Part shown: one piece after another, positions 45,269-56,713 of the stretch | How the letters are laid out: every line of letters starts with the position of its first letter | How positions within the stretch are numbered: the stretch's first letter is position 1 | Assembly (NCBI RefSeq): GCF_050947875.1 | Contig: NC_134576.1 | Span: 57,664,255 to 57,728,254, forward strand | DNA: 64,000 nt | Source: Dermacentor variabilis | Taxonomy: Eukaryota > Arthropoda > Arachnida > Ixodida > Ixodidae | Reading direction: 5' to 3' | Notes under the pieces: generated by a model | What the model saw: only the letters and a program-made list of their open reading frames with translations | Told to the model about the DNA's origin: nothing | Databases searched by the model: none | Position numbers and translations under genes: made by a program

Positions 45269-47680
45269 TGCCCCTACGTGCATACTTAGTAAGTAGTGAC
45301 GTATTTTGAGTTACCTACGGGGAATATTTGACACGAAGTGTTGGAAGGAAGGAAAAGAAAAGCACTGTAAATCCTTATGTGGAGTTCTTTGTCGCAATAC
45401 CGTACATATTATTCTGTTAGAAGAATTTTATAGAGGCACGTCATTACGCTTTCCACTGTATCGGCAGCCACATGGTCACTCGTGCACTCACTGACGTAAG
45501 AATGAAGGCTGGTGCAGCACATACAAAACGGCATGTGCCCCGGAGTCCGGCTCTGTTTTTTCCCACCCACTGCCTTCCTTACGCTCCACTAGACTCTCAT
45601 TACTGTAAAGACGTCGAACTGGCATCACATCGGAGACTGCCTCCTCTAACCCTTTCAGTCGCGGTGTCTCCATAGGAAGACGCGACCTTCTTCGTTGCCT
45701 TTCTTCATCCAACACCGAAGGATTCATTCTGCCCACAGGTGCAGAACACCATCTGATATGAAGCGGTGACACACAAATGAAAAGAAAAAAAAAGATTGTT
45801 CAATACGAACGAGTCGACCTTTTACTGAAGGTATGGTTTGTCGCTGCTCAAGCTACTCGTTTACAGCAACCGTAGTCATTCAGAACAGTTACATTATATG
45901 ATAAAGAGTTACTCAATACAAGGGACTTTGTTACTAAGTGGTGTTGGCCCTGTGTTGAACCACGTCTGCACAAGGAGACACTGTGGCACTTTCTTTACCA
46001 CACTGGCGAACCATATGCACCGCTCGAAGAGTTAAATCTACCGACACTCTTTGGACTTGCTGCGTCTTTATAGTTCACTATAAAAGAAGTAAATTAGGAT
46101 TTTTTACTGTTCCGTTTAATTTCTAGTTAGAGAGAGAGAGAGAGAACAACTTTAGTAAACATGCCTGCAGAGTCTGTTAGGCTCCCTCCACGCAGGGAGG
46201 ACAAGCTTTTAGTTGCGGCAATTTTTCAACTTGGCACAAAGATCGCGGTTCGCACTTTTTAATCGTGAAGATGGTAGACGATGAAGACTCCGGATGATCA
46301 AGTGAACGACATTGGCCTGGCAATTATGTCGCCTCCTCGAGTGGTTGTCCGGATACCACTGACTGGTGGTTCGAGGCCAGATCAATAGAATATCGTTCGG
46401 GAGAAGCTGACCCGCAAAAGCAGAACGAACAGGGTTTTGTTTTTTATATTTGAGAATGTTGTTTGCGCTTAAATTTAGCATTGTTTCTTTTGTGTACCTT
46501 GTTGGTTTCTTTTCCTTAGCGTTGCCTCTCTTTCGGTTCTTATGTTTGGAAGGAGAAAATGAAACAAAAGAAAATATTGCTGTTCATGGCGAGTATTGTC
46601 GCACAGTGCGCCGAAACCATAAGTGCCATCGAAACCATAAGTGCCAAAATGAAACGCGAACAGCAGTGAGCGTGGTGCGGTTTGCACCGTCGTAGAGATT
46701 AATTCGCCCATGCGGTTTGCGGCTTCTGCGCCAAATTCATTCTTTCGGTCGGCAAACTTGCGGAGTGCGACTAAACCGGATGTATGCGACTGTAAATAAT
46801 GGTGATGACTAGACGGCGCGCACTATACCTTCCACGTATGCATTGGGCGCGCGCTTCGCTGATCACATTTCATTTGACGCTGATAGTACGCGTGTCACTC
46901 TAAACCTAATGCGAGTTTATGAGGTATAATGCGAAGGACCACTAGCATCAACATGTCCTTTCACTATTTCCGTAGCTCTACAAGGACGAGAACTGTGTGG
47001 CGGAAACCAGGGTCACTGCGGGTTTTCATCTGCATCGCCGCTGAGGGCTCTTCAAGTACTACAACCAGCGAACCCGTTAATGCCCTACTTACACAATCGT
47101 GAATAAATAATTTCCCACTTTATTCAAACTGCCACAGCGTACTTGCAAAAAAAGGAAGGTTGAGCCATGATATCTCCATTGAGAACACGACCGAATGTGC
47201 ATAACAATGGTCCGAGAGAGGAGAATGGTTTTCTTCACACTCAGGACACCTCAAATATAATTACCTACAAGTTTTAAAGTTGTTCCTGCCAAGTATCATA
47301 ATTCATCACTCAAGGAGCTAAATATGTTTCTGCAAAATGTACGGTTGGAATGATGCGTTGGAGTCGATCACGTGACCATCTTGAGCGAAGCCATTGTGGT
47401 GGAAGCGGCAATGGACATCACCTTCTTGGTACTGTATAATTTAATATAGTTATTTTTTTTGATGGTTTGTAGAGAAGAGCAGCACAAGAAATACCACTGT
47501 ATATTTGCTTCAGATTTGCTATAGATTTAAAACCTTTTGTGAAAGGAAATAATCAAATGGCTCATGCAAATAAAGGAGTTGTTGGGTGAATTTTAAAAGA
47601 AATAAACATGCACCGGCTAGCCAGAAGTTCAAATAATGCCACGCATTGCTGGATCCCGGAACGCTTTATACCACGTGGCT
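45269..47680. other. Unassigned intergenic stretch
   Basis: Only a (ga)n run at 46129-46145 and a 17-bp tandem duplication near 46613-46646 (gaaaccataagtgccat) stand out. No gene is recognised. The 3' UTR of the CLCA-like gene should lie at the right end. Confidence 0.4.
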
Positions 47681-48327
47681 TCACATAGTTGTCATTGTTG
47701 CCGTGCTCGTGGCGGTAGCCTGACTTTCGGCAATGGGGCTGCACTGCGCCCTGAGCAGCAGTATAATTGTGATGGCTGACACGACGACTCCGGCAACTAG
47801 CGCCAGCAGAATCCAAATTATGACGGATGTATGGTCATTCTTTCTCCCATGCCCCGCCTCTGGTGTGGTTGTTTCCAATGGACCACGAGCTGGTTCCCCT
47901 TTGGTCGGGGGTGTTGAGGTCGTTGCTTGGATTGTCTTGGTGTAAGGCTTTTCCGGCACTCTCGTGGTTTTTGCTGGCCCAGGCTTAGTCTGCCGCACTG
48001 CCCGCGTGGTGATGGACGCTCCTGTCGTGAGTGATTCGGCGGTGAAGTTTACGACTAGGAACGACAATCGACGGCTCCTGGTCAGCTTCCCCTTGAGTCC
48101 ATCGGCGTTGATAACACGCGCCGCTAGGTACCCCTCCAGCGTGAAGTCCCTGTCACCTGGTGTCGACGTTTCCCACTCGTGAGGAAGTGCGATCGATACG
48201 TTGTGCTTCGAACCGGCGGGGAGGGGGTCAAGGTTGCCTTCAACGACATTGGACAGAAGCACCTGGCTGTCGAAGTCCCTTTGAAGGTTGGTTCCATTCG
48301 TGCTGCCTCGGATCTCCACTGCCGCCG
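47681..48327 (-). CDS. CLCA-like terminal exon
   Basis: The acceptor is ctttcatttacag|cg. It encodes 214 residues to TGA at 47683-47681. The first part is an immunoglobulin-like or FnIII-like region (VEGNLDPLPAGSKHNVSIAL, GYLAARVINADGLKGKL). A Thr/Pro-rich stalk follows (TTSTPPTKGEPARGPLETTT), then the helix SVIIWILLALVAGVVVSAIT and a short cytoplasmic tail ending TSTATMTTM. The topology (outside stalk, single span) is inferred. Confidence 0.75.
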
Positions 48328-51300
48328 CTGTAAATGAAAGAGATGGAACCTCTGCACTGTGCTGGCAATCCCCCCTGCCCCTGTTTTGTTTGAATGCTAT
48401 TTACAGCTTTCTTGTTGCAGTCTAGTTCGACAATGTTTCACAAAGACGCTACCAGAAGTGTATAATAACTGGGCCGTTACGTCTGTAAAATAACATTGAT
48501 CAACTTGGTCCCCGGCAGAAACGTCGAAAATAAATTGGACGTGATCAGGTTTTTTTTCTTCTAATACATATATTTAGGCTGTCTCATCTATAGTCATCAA
48601 AGGTGCTAAAAAAATAAGAAAGAGAACACACTGTGCGAGGTATGATTTTAGGGCCTACGGCATGCCGTCTTCAGAAGCCTGATTATCGAACACTGTAGCT
48701 GTTCTATCATGCCCTTTGGTTTTTAATCATTCTTTTTCTTTTCACTTCATAACTAATGTTACGTCTCGAATGCGGCAACATAACGTAACGAGAGTCTTGA
48801 ATACGGCAACATTGATGCCTTCGGGTAGCATGTAAGGGTTTATTGACCAGTTGCCTTGACCCAAAAAGATCACTTTCTCGTGACGCCTGCGGAAAAAAAG
48901 AGCGTTCCTTGACCACTGCCAAAGTCTCCGAGTTATGGCGCTGGCTAACCGTCCCAGGGTTCTACTAGGACACAAATACCCAAGAAAGTGGATGGGGAAA
49001 CGGCGCCGTGATAGCGCAATTGGTAGACGATCGCACGCGAAATGCGAAAGTTGTGGGTTCGGTTCCCACTTAGGCCAAGTTCTTTTTTCATCCACTTTCA
49101 TTTCTAATAAACTCTCGTTTCTTTATTTCATTTATTAAGCACAAGTAATTTCCCCTATATTGTCCTTGGTGTGACTAACTGTTGGCTTCTGATGATATGA
49201 CATGAAAATCGGGCCCCTCGGTTAACACCTTTCTTCTTGTTTACCACTTAGCGGTGAGCATTCGTGTTTCATTGTTCTGGCATTTTTTTTTCTTCCATAT
49301 GTCACGAATTCACAAACCAGCTGCTGCAAGTTATCATTGCTACTTTTCATGTATTGCCAACCCATGAAATATGAAATAAGAGAAAAATACGGTTCATACA
49401 AATAAATCTTTGTTAATTCACTCTAGTTACTAGTGCACCAGGTACGTAAAGGGAAGCCGCGAATTTCTATCTGTGACAAAGTTTTGTCGGCTACGGCGGG
49501 AGTCTAATCAGTGCATCGAAGAAAATAAAGAAAAAAAGCACCAACTGCTCCCATGGACGGGTTTACGTACGTTTTCTTTTTTTTTTAAAGGCGGTTTGCT
49601 GAGCCCCTATGTGAATTTATTGTTTCAAGGTGTTTGATAGAGTTTAACATCTTTATTGCTTACGCTAGTAGCGATGATTAGGAACACTTCTTAAAAACGC
49701 AATGCGACACTTGACTGACTAGCGACTGAAATATTTGCGCATTCTGGACAGCAAAATGTTACCTTGCATCCACAGTGTATTATACGTAAGAATGCGGTGC
49801 TCCAAACACTAAATACAATAAAAAGAAATAGATCTCTCTTCACTGATATACGCAGTCATAATGCTCTTGTTGAGTTTTCTGAGGTAATTTATTCCTCAGT
49901 ACTGGATGGCGGCTCATAGACAATACGCACCCTTTCCGTATGTCATGTGTGCGCCAGGCCAAGTCCAAGTAAGTATGATGACGGCTGTTCTGTCGCTCTT
50001 GACGTAACCGTCGAACAAATCTAGGTCTCCGATTATACCTGGAGGAACATCAGTCTGCCGCATGTCCCTGCTGACCTTAAGGTAGCCGCAGTAGGCGACT
50101 CTTTCGAATGGGACCGTCGGCGTCTTTTTTCCTAGGAGGGTATCCACGAATGTGTAGTTGCCTGGCGCATGTAGGGTTGGTCCATTCGCTGCACAACACA
50201 TAGTGGTAACATTACTACCATGACCATTTTAAGCACAGCAATCTAGCGAGGATAGGGGGAAGAGGAGGATTTCCAAGGAAATAACATTTAAGATTTCATT
50301 TGACGCCGACCCTGCACGTGGCATTGAATGTTCTTGCATCACCGACAGACAACTGCAGTAATATCAGACTGAGATGTGTTCCAGGTATACGTTGGCTATT
50401 TAAGTAATACCTGCTTGAAATAGAGTGGTAATTTACGCAGTTTTTTTGTGTAATACGACAAGCTTCGGCCATACATTATTTGAGAACACTAATAATGTAT
50501 TTTAATACTCACAGTTCCTATCTATTGCATCGCTAAATAAAGCATCAATTTCCCGTATCCGTGCCAGTGTTTTTAGGGTTCTATTGAGATTGAAGCAGTT
50601 GTTCTGTGTCTGTCATACATGATAGCCTATACCTTCCACTAAGGGGTCAAGGTTTATGAATTGCCGGTGGTCGTCGTCAGCAAACTCATTTGTAAAACTG
50701 AGGTTTTTTAGCGCATGAAAAGGGACGAGAGGCAGTGGCAAGACGCGGACAAAGCGCTAACTTCCAACAATTTGTTTTATTCCACGAAGCGGTACACATA
50801 TATATATAGGTAGCAGACATCTTTCGTGCTATGATGTCTCACATGCAAAAGTGAAATCAGAAGCTAAGAAGCTTTGTCAGAAATTAAACCTGAGTAAACT
50901 GGTCCGCGAAATCGAAAGTAAAAAATCTGGGAGCCTTGAAATGTTTCTTTTTTTCCATCAACACCCATAAACCAGAATGGTCGCAGCGTATTATAGTGTC
51001 GGAAGCTGCAACTTGGCGAAAGTCCGTAGGTTTCTCTCTTCAACGCAAGTTGAAATTGCTAGCAGGGAATGATCCTTTTCTGACCAAGAACTCAGAAGAA
51101 GTAATAGGTTACCTGAAGACGCATGTAGGCAGTAATTTGAAAGCTTTCTCTATAGGTGTAAAATATCTATATTATTCACTACCACATGATGAGTTATTAC
51201 TATGTGTTCAAGAGGCTATTGATGTTTACGATGAACTGAAGTTTGTAAGCACCATCTGCATATCTACACAGGGTTTTCTTGAACTATTGTCCATGTATCT

Positions 51301-54300
51301 GCGATAGACGTTCTCCAAGTGGGATGCGAGTGTTTATCTTCAAAAACAAGGAAATCGCGTTGGCTCCTGTATTGCGCCAATCATAAGTGACGTTTATCTT
51401 GCTCGTGTAAACAGGATACTGGATGCTAAATTAGAAAACTCAAATGTAAAAACGGTGTATAGGTACGTTGACGACTACCTTGTGCTTCTCGATCCAAGTC
51501 CTAGCGGGGATGTCGCGCAAGTCACGATGTCACGCACTGTTACGCATGAAACGCCACAGGATGGTATTTTGCGAGTCCTCGATATAAGAATGTTTTTTGA
51601 TGGACACCAGGTGTGCTGGGCACATGAACCAAGGGCGAACAGGCCGCTACTGCCATTTCCATCGGGCCACTCTAAGTTAGTTAAGAGTCATCGCAAAGTC
51701 AACCTTAATGGATGCGCTTCGCCACTCATGCCTCACAAGTGTCTGTCCAGTTTTCTGGCGCAAGTGGATCGCCTGAAACAGGCCAGTTTTCAGCAGCATA
51801 TCATCACAGCTGTGGCCGAAGGTCTTCTTAAGACCTCAAAACGCGGGCGACAGGATGAGCAGTCTACTTCACCGGAAAATGCGCGAGTGAAGCAGAAACG
51901 CGCAATCATACCGAACAACCACGAAATCTCGCACAGATTGAAGAAGCTTGGCAATAACGCAAATGTAAGCGTCATCTTATCAGTGCCAATGAAGCTGTCC
52001 AACTTGGGCAAGGCCAGCTACTGTGGTTCTGAGAAGCCCAGTTTCCGGACAAATCACAAGGAATGCTACGTTATTTGTGACAACAACATCGTGTATGAAC
52101 TGCCCCTGTCGTGCAGCAAAAAATACATCGGCCAAACGGGAAGGCACGTAAATGATAGGTTCCGTGAACACGGAAATAATGTGCGAACTGGAGGAGCGGG
52201 GCATCTGGCTTTTCACTGCAGAAAGCATGGGTGCAGTAGCGTTTATAGACAGTGCACGGTCATAGGAAGAAGCCCAACGCAAACAACACGTGAGATTATT
52301 GAAGCGGCGAAGATCGCTAGTTTGGGGAGCGCTTGTGTTAGCGCGCCTTCAATCGATCTTTCAAAAAAGAATATGATTTTTTCAACGTGACACAGAGGGT
52401 GGCCTGATGGAGATGACATTTTATTCTTGAAATTACATTTTTTTATACGTATGGTCGTTTTTTTATCTTCGATATCATCTTAACTTTCCATTACACATAT
52501 CTCGTTGTCTTATTCGATTAGAAATCAGTACATATGCGCATGCGTACGGTGGTGTCTGTTGCCTATATATATGTGTACCGTTTCGTGGAATAAAGCAAAT
52601 TGTTGGAAGTTAGCGCTGTGCCCGGGTCTTGCCACTGTCTCTCGTCCCTTTTTGTGCGCTAAAAAATGTCAGTTATGGAATACCAACGCGCCCTAACCTA
52701 CGCTCTTTCATGTGTGAAAGTCACGACGCTCTCCACCCATTAGAAAAGTGTTCAGTTGAAAGACATCATTACCATAAAAGAACCTAAAAAATCCAAACAT
52801 TGTCAACTTATTGATATGCATAAAGAACTTGCACTCATTATTTACTCATTAAATCAATTTACAGGTCGCGCTCAATGGTAGACGTAAACGGTGCAGTGCA
52901 ATCGACGTGCAACACACGTTGCTATGCATGCGCCACTACGCTAGACATCGAATCGTTCATTGACATGCTTGAAGAAAAACAGTGCTAAAAACACAAGGCC
53001 GAAAAGGCGAACATGTACGATGGACAGGCGCTATAACAGAAACAAGGATGAGCCGAAAGTAATGTTTTCCTGGAGACATCAATCTATGAAGTAATACTGC
53101 GATTTTGTTTTGTCATTTTAAAGCATATTCCTAAATGTACTTCCTAACAACTACTGATTTTTTTTTTGCGCAAAATAAGATAACTCGATATGACTTTCAC
53201 TGATTATGAGAAATCATTTTATTTAATCACTCCAGTCACGGAGGTTTTGCGTAATTGAAGAATACAGGAGGCATACGTGCAGACCTCGGCAAATATTTAA
53301 AAAAAAGATTCTACAGCTAAAATGGTTCCGCTCAAGCAAACTAGAATGTTACATGTCAAGAAAGGGGCCAGGAAATGACATACAATCTCTTCAGTGCTAA
53401 TCGCTGCTTGCTTAAAAAAAGTATTCAACCATTATGCTGGGAAGACTCGGGAGAGAAGATCAAAGGCGAGTATTCATCAACCTTCAGTTTGCAGATGGCA
53501 TTGTCCTGTTCAGCAACAATGGGGACGAATTAGAAAAAAAATGAGAGTACATTAAGAGAGAGAGAGTATAAGAGTGCGGTTAAAGATTAAATGCAGAACA
53601 CAATGATAACTTTCAACAGCCTGGTAAGTGAAGGATTCAGGATCGCCAGTCGGCCTCTAGAGTGTGTACAGGAGTACAGGAGTAGTTAACTATGTAAATT
53701 ACACACAGGAGACCCTGATCATGTGGAGCACATATACAGGAGGATAGAAATTGGTTGGTGTGCATTCCGCAGGCATTGTCAAATCCTGACTTGGAGGTTA
53801 CCAATGTCGTCGAAAAGAAAAGAATATAATCAATGCATTCTACCGACGCTAATACACGGGAAGGAAACTTATACGTTAAAAAAGAAGCTCGAGAACAAGT
53901 TAAATACCGCACAAAGAGCAATAGAAAGAAAAAAATGTTTGGCGCAGTGCTAAGGGACAGAATGTGATCGGTGTGGATCAGAGAACAAACGGGGATTGCG
54001 CATATTCTAATCGATATGAATAGAAAAAAAATAGGCTTGGGAAGGTCATGTAGAGCGCAGATACGGCACCCGCAGACCAGCGCTGTAAGCAGCAGCCGCC
54101 GGCGAAGAACCATCCCACCCTCGCCTCACTCGCGAGCTTCGCGCGCGACAGATAAGGGCGCGCTTCCGTCCCGCCCTCGTCTCTCGCTCCAGCAAGATTG
54201 AGCCGCATTCGCCGGCTTCCCTCGCACTCTATTCGCTCGAACACACCATACGGCACGCGACAACGATTTCATCGCACTTCCACTTTATTCGGAAGCTCAC

Positions 54301-54784
54301 GAACACGCAACACCAGAGAGATGCCTATATATATGGTGTCGCAATAAAAGATGAACACGGCAAGTTCCAGGCATTATGTGCCGTTCTCCTGCTCACATGA
54401 ATTTCGATTTTGAACAATTCTTGTTATCGCACTTGAACAGCAACACATTTGCTTGCCTTAGGCTCCGTACTGCACAAAGACTCTTCTGAAATAAAATCAC
54501 GTACATTTATGTTAATGTCTCAGTGGTCATTTTATCATTTATGGCTAAATAAAGGCACGGCCAGAGAGACTGCGCATTGCACGGTAATGCACGATTGATC
54601 AACTCACGAGGAAGCGCTACCCCCGCCTTGGAAATGGAGATGCCAGGAGGGAATCCCGGCGTACGGTAGGCATGGCTGGTCTTGTTGTCCCCGTAAACAT
54701 AAGCCCTGACGGCGTACCTTCCTTTGCCCGTGAACTGGGTGAAGTAGCCGGTGTACCAACCATCGTTGGCCAAGAAATCAGGAT
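47681..54784 (-). CDS. CLCA-like gene, last three exons (partial)
   Basis: Three minus-strand exons with GT-AG borders and matching phases (1/1) are read 54784-54608, 50188-49931 and 48327-47681. Together they encode about 360 C-terminal residues. The first matches the ANDGWYTGYF...GRYAVRAYVYGD region after the VWA domain of CLCA (calcium-activated chloride channel regulator) proteins. The second has LTWTWPGAHMTYGKG, like the LSWTAPG block of the fibronectin-III-like domain. The third ends in a Thr/Pro-rich stalk, one transmembrane helix and a short tail. CLCA proteins are secreted or membrane-bound metalloproteases that modulate chloride channels. The metal-binding N-terminal part is not in the window as far as I can see. 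Confidence 0.7.
48971..49232 (+). repeat. Second tRNA-derived SINE family, full head copy
   Basis: A tRNA-like head (A box tgatagcgcaattggtagac, B box gttgtgggttcggttcccac) is followed by tcatccactttcatttcta, gtttctttatttcatttatt, agcacaagtaatttcccc and tcgggcccctcggttaac. It lies in the intron between CLCA-like exons B and C. It is antisense to that gene. Confidence 0.8.
49931..50188 (-). CDS. CLCA-like exon B (second from last)
   Basis: The acceptor is tgttgtgcag|cg and the donor aagg|GTGCGT. It is 258 nt, phase 1 to 1. It encodes GNYTFVDTLLGKKTPTVPFE, then VPPGIIGDLDLFDGYVKSDR and VIILTWTWPGAHMTYGKG. Confidence 0.7.
50870..51510 (+). pseudogene. Penelope-like reverse transcriptase, decayed
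   Basis: NTHKPEWSQRIIVSE matches the HKP...RPIVS block. FSIGVKYLYYSLPHDELLL corresponds to the first catalytic block (normally D-V-K-DLYYSLP), with Gly in place of the Asp. In a different frame come QKQGNRVGSCIAPIISDVYL and YRYVDDYLVLLD with the YVDD site. A stop at 51305 ends the first frame. Confidence 0.82.
51455..52390 (+). pseudogene. Penelope-like RT end and GIY-YIG endonuclease
   Basis: One 311-codon open frame begins in the YVDD block and ends with the GIY-YIG domain: VYELPLSCSKKYIGQTGRHV, NDRFREH, HLAFHCRKHGC and TREIIEAAKIASLGSACVS. The GIY motif reads VYELPL/KYIGQTG. This endonuclease nicks target DNA for retrotransposition in the Penelope family. Confidence 0.88.
52667..53419. 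other. CLCA intron, nothing recognised
   Basis: AT-rich intron sequence between the Penelope element and the RTE fragment. No coding or repeat signature is visible. Confidence 0.45.
53420..54060 (+). mobile_element. RTE-like LINE fragment, decayed
   Basis: FINLQFADGIVLFSNNGDEL is the FADDIVLFS catalytic block with one Asp replaced (ADG). Further on are YRRIEIGWCAFRRHCQIL, KEYNQCILPTLIHGKETYTL and LNTAQRAIERK, the RTE RT thumb region. It lies in the intron between CLCA-like exons A and B. Stops and frame changes show decay. Confidence 0.8.
54061..54607. other. GC-rich repeat-like stretch in the CLCA intron
   Basis: Bases 54061-54340 are GC-rich (cgctcgaacacaccatacgg, tccactttattcggaagctc) and resemble anonymous tick interspersed repeat. 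The rest is AT-rich. The exon A donor lies at 54607-54602. Confidence 0.35.
54608..54784 (-). CDS. CLCA-like exon A (third from last)
   Basis: The acceptor is aatattgcag|at and the donor ctc|GTGAGT (both read on minus). It is 177 nt. It encodes DPDFLANDGWYTGYFTQF and GKGRYAVRAYVYGDNKTSHA, the beta-sandwich region after the VWA domain in CLCA proteins. Confidence 0.72.
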
Positions 54785-55102
54785 CTGCAATATTAGTACC
54801 AAGGGCTGTTGAAAGCGCAATCAATTACGGACACATTTGAATCAATCAGTTTCTTGTGGTTTAATTGCTCTAGAGATGAGCCAAAGTGACGTGAAAGTAA
54901 TTTTTTTCAGTTATCACGTAATATGGCTGATTTGGAAATTTCTGAATTGTGCATTTGTTTTCTTTTTGTAATATTATTAGGAATGCTCTTTACCTGTTAA
55001 AATTTGGGATCCCGTAAGTGACGATTGTGCTAGTTTTTGTATCGAAGATTTTATGCTTGCCAAATGCTTTACTGATGCCTACCGCTGCCGCACTCTAATT
55101 GA
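54785..55102. other. CLCA intron upstream of exon A
   Basis: Nothing is recognised beyond the exon A acceptor at 54785. I could not find the preceding CLCA exon in the rest of the window. Confidence 0.4.
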
Positions 55103-55563
55103 GTGTCGGCGATAGTGCGAAAAGCTGCGCATTTTAAAGCCTTTTTGAGTGGGTACGCCAGCTGGTCATTCGTCAGAGCCATGATTAACCCGTTCATGTT
55201 GTTTAAGCAGATTCTTCTATCCGCTGCGACAGCGATGGCCGGCGCCCTTCAAGATACGACCGGCAGCGTCACCCCTGCACTCCCTTTCATACTGTGTGGA
55301 GACTGCGCAAACGGACCACTGCCTCAGCTGGATTCTTGGGCAAGCCTTCACCGGAAACCAGCGCACACAACTTCCGTTCCACCCGACTACTTAAACACCC
55401 TCCTGCCCCGGGATACTTTCAGTGGGCACGCCAGCTGGTCATCCGTCAGAGCCATGACCAACCCGCTCATCTCGTTAACGCATGTTAGTAACACATACTC
55501 CTCCGTCAAAATGTCTCACCGCTGTCTAGCGCAGCTGGCGTGCCCTTTCAGGATTAGTACTGT

Positions 55564-56004
55564 ATGCATGTTCTTTCAACAATTTTGCTCGCGTTGCTGC
55601 TGCTCAGTGGGGATATTGAATCCAATCCTGGACCCACTACTGAACAGTTTCTGAGGGAAATTCTTGATGGATAAAAGCGTATGCAGAAGCGATTAAACAC
55701 CATTGAGTCAAAACTTGAGAACGTGGAAACTATAGCAGCCAAATATGCGGAACTCGGAGCACAATTTGAGAACATGCAAAGAACAATGCCGAATCTAGAA
55801 AAGAAACTAATTGATTTAGAAGATCTATTAGTCTTCGGCTTTAAAGAAGATGTGAACGAAACACATTTTTTGCTATTGACCACATTAATTGAATTATTTT
55901 TAAAGCACTTAGGTGTTCGAGTATCTTCTGTTGAAAGACTACACAGGATGGGCCGTAAGCAGGCAAAGAAGCATCGCCCTATCATTCTAAAATTTATAGA
56001 CTAA
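55564..56004 (+). pseudogene. LINE 3 ORF1 with N-terminal 2A-like peptide
   Basis: From ATG 55564 there is a short hydrophobic stretch and then SGDIESNPGP, with the core GDIESNPGP at 55609-55635. A TAA at 55672 interrupts the frame. The same frame then gives RLNTIESKLENVETIAAKYA and PNLEKKLIDLEDLLVFGF (coiled coil). ERLHRMGRKQAKKHRPIILK is the RRM-like end. 2A peptides cause ribosome skipping and are documented in several APE-type LINEs. Confidence 0.82.
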
Positions 56005-56287
56005 CGAGAAAAAAACAACCGTGCTGAGTAACTGCCACAAGCTCAAAGCGAAAATATATAAATTTCGGAAGATTTTTCAGCAGAGACGCGGCAGATAAGG
56101 AAGCACCTCTGGGACAGCACAGCTGACGATAGGAAAGCAGGTGCCAAAGTAAGGCTTCAGTACGACAAGATGTAGGCTGACAATCAGACGTATCGATGAG
56201 ACAGCACTCAGATGAAGCGCATACCTGTCACCTTCCTTCGAGAAATCCCTAAAGGACTGCAATGACCCCGTTTCTGTATTAAAAAAA

Positions 56288-56713
56288 ATGTTTCGGTGTC
56301 TAAACATAAATGCTCGGATCATAGCAAAAAAAATTGCCGAATTAGAGAGTATTGTAACTGCCAACAAACCTCATGTTCTAGTTACAGAAACCAGCTTGTA
56401 TATTGATATCACCGACTCTGAAATAACACCTCGCGGTTACGGAATCTACAGCCATGAGAGGGATTCCCGTGGCGGCGGCGTTGCAATTCTCTTCCAAAAA
56501 ACATTGAATGTTTCTAGGATGCCTAATGTTGCAGGAATTGAATGTGTTGTCGTGAAAATTTTTCATCACGAGTGTAATCTAATCATAGGAGGGTTCTATC
56601 GACCTCCAAATTGCGACATCACCTTCTTTCAAAATGTTAACGAGTTCTTGTGCGCCTACAAAAATAAGCGCTGCAGTATGCTACTTGCCGGTGATTTTAT
56701 TGTTATTCTGTAA
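56288..56713 (+). pseudogene. LINE 3 APE endonuclease, truncated by decay
   Basis: LNINARIIAKKIAELES (Asn block), HVLVTETSLYIDI (catalytic Glu block), SRGGGVAILFQK and FYRPPNCDI are followed by MLLAGDFIVIL, the GDFN-like Asp block with Asn replaced by Ile. A stop at 56712 ends the frame. A remnant SNHK block sits just before the SINE. Confidence 0.82.

Larger units (their letters stand above)
50704..52666 (+). mobile_element. Penelope-like element with inverted terminal repeats
   Basis: RT (50870-51510) and GIY-YIG endonuclease (52060-52380) lie between terminal repeats of about 115 bp. The left repeat 50704-50820 (ttttttagcgcatgaaaagg ...) is the reverse complement of 52552-52666 with about 15% differences. 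Penelope elements are known to have such LTR-like repeats in direct or inverted orientation. The RT N-terminus is short and frames are broken, so this copy is internally deleted. It lies in the intron between CLCA-like exons A and B, antisense to that gene. Confidence 0.88.

Noticed and set aside
47681..48319. Reading the terminal CLCA-like exon as a separate single-exon gene starting at Met 48319
   Set aside because: A consensus acceptor at 48328 keeps the frame open upstream and fits the phase of the exon at 49931-50188.
48990..49075. Functional tRNA gene
   Set aside because: The tRNA-like head has A and B boxes but is fused to a repeated tail also found at 7.1 kb, so it is a SINE.
55103..55654. 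183-codon open frame upstream of the 2A motif
   Set aside because: It reads through the repeated 5' UTR in a frame different from the 2A ORF1 and has no motif.
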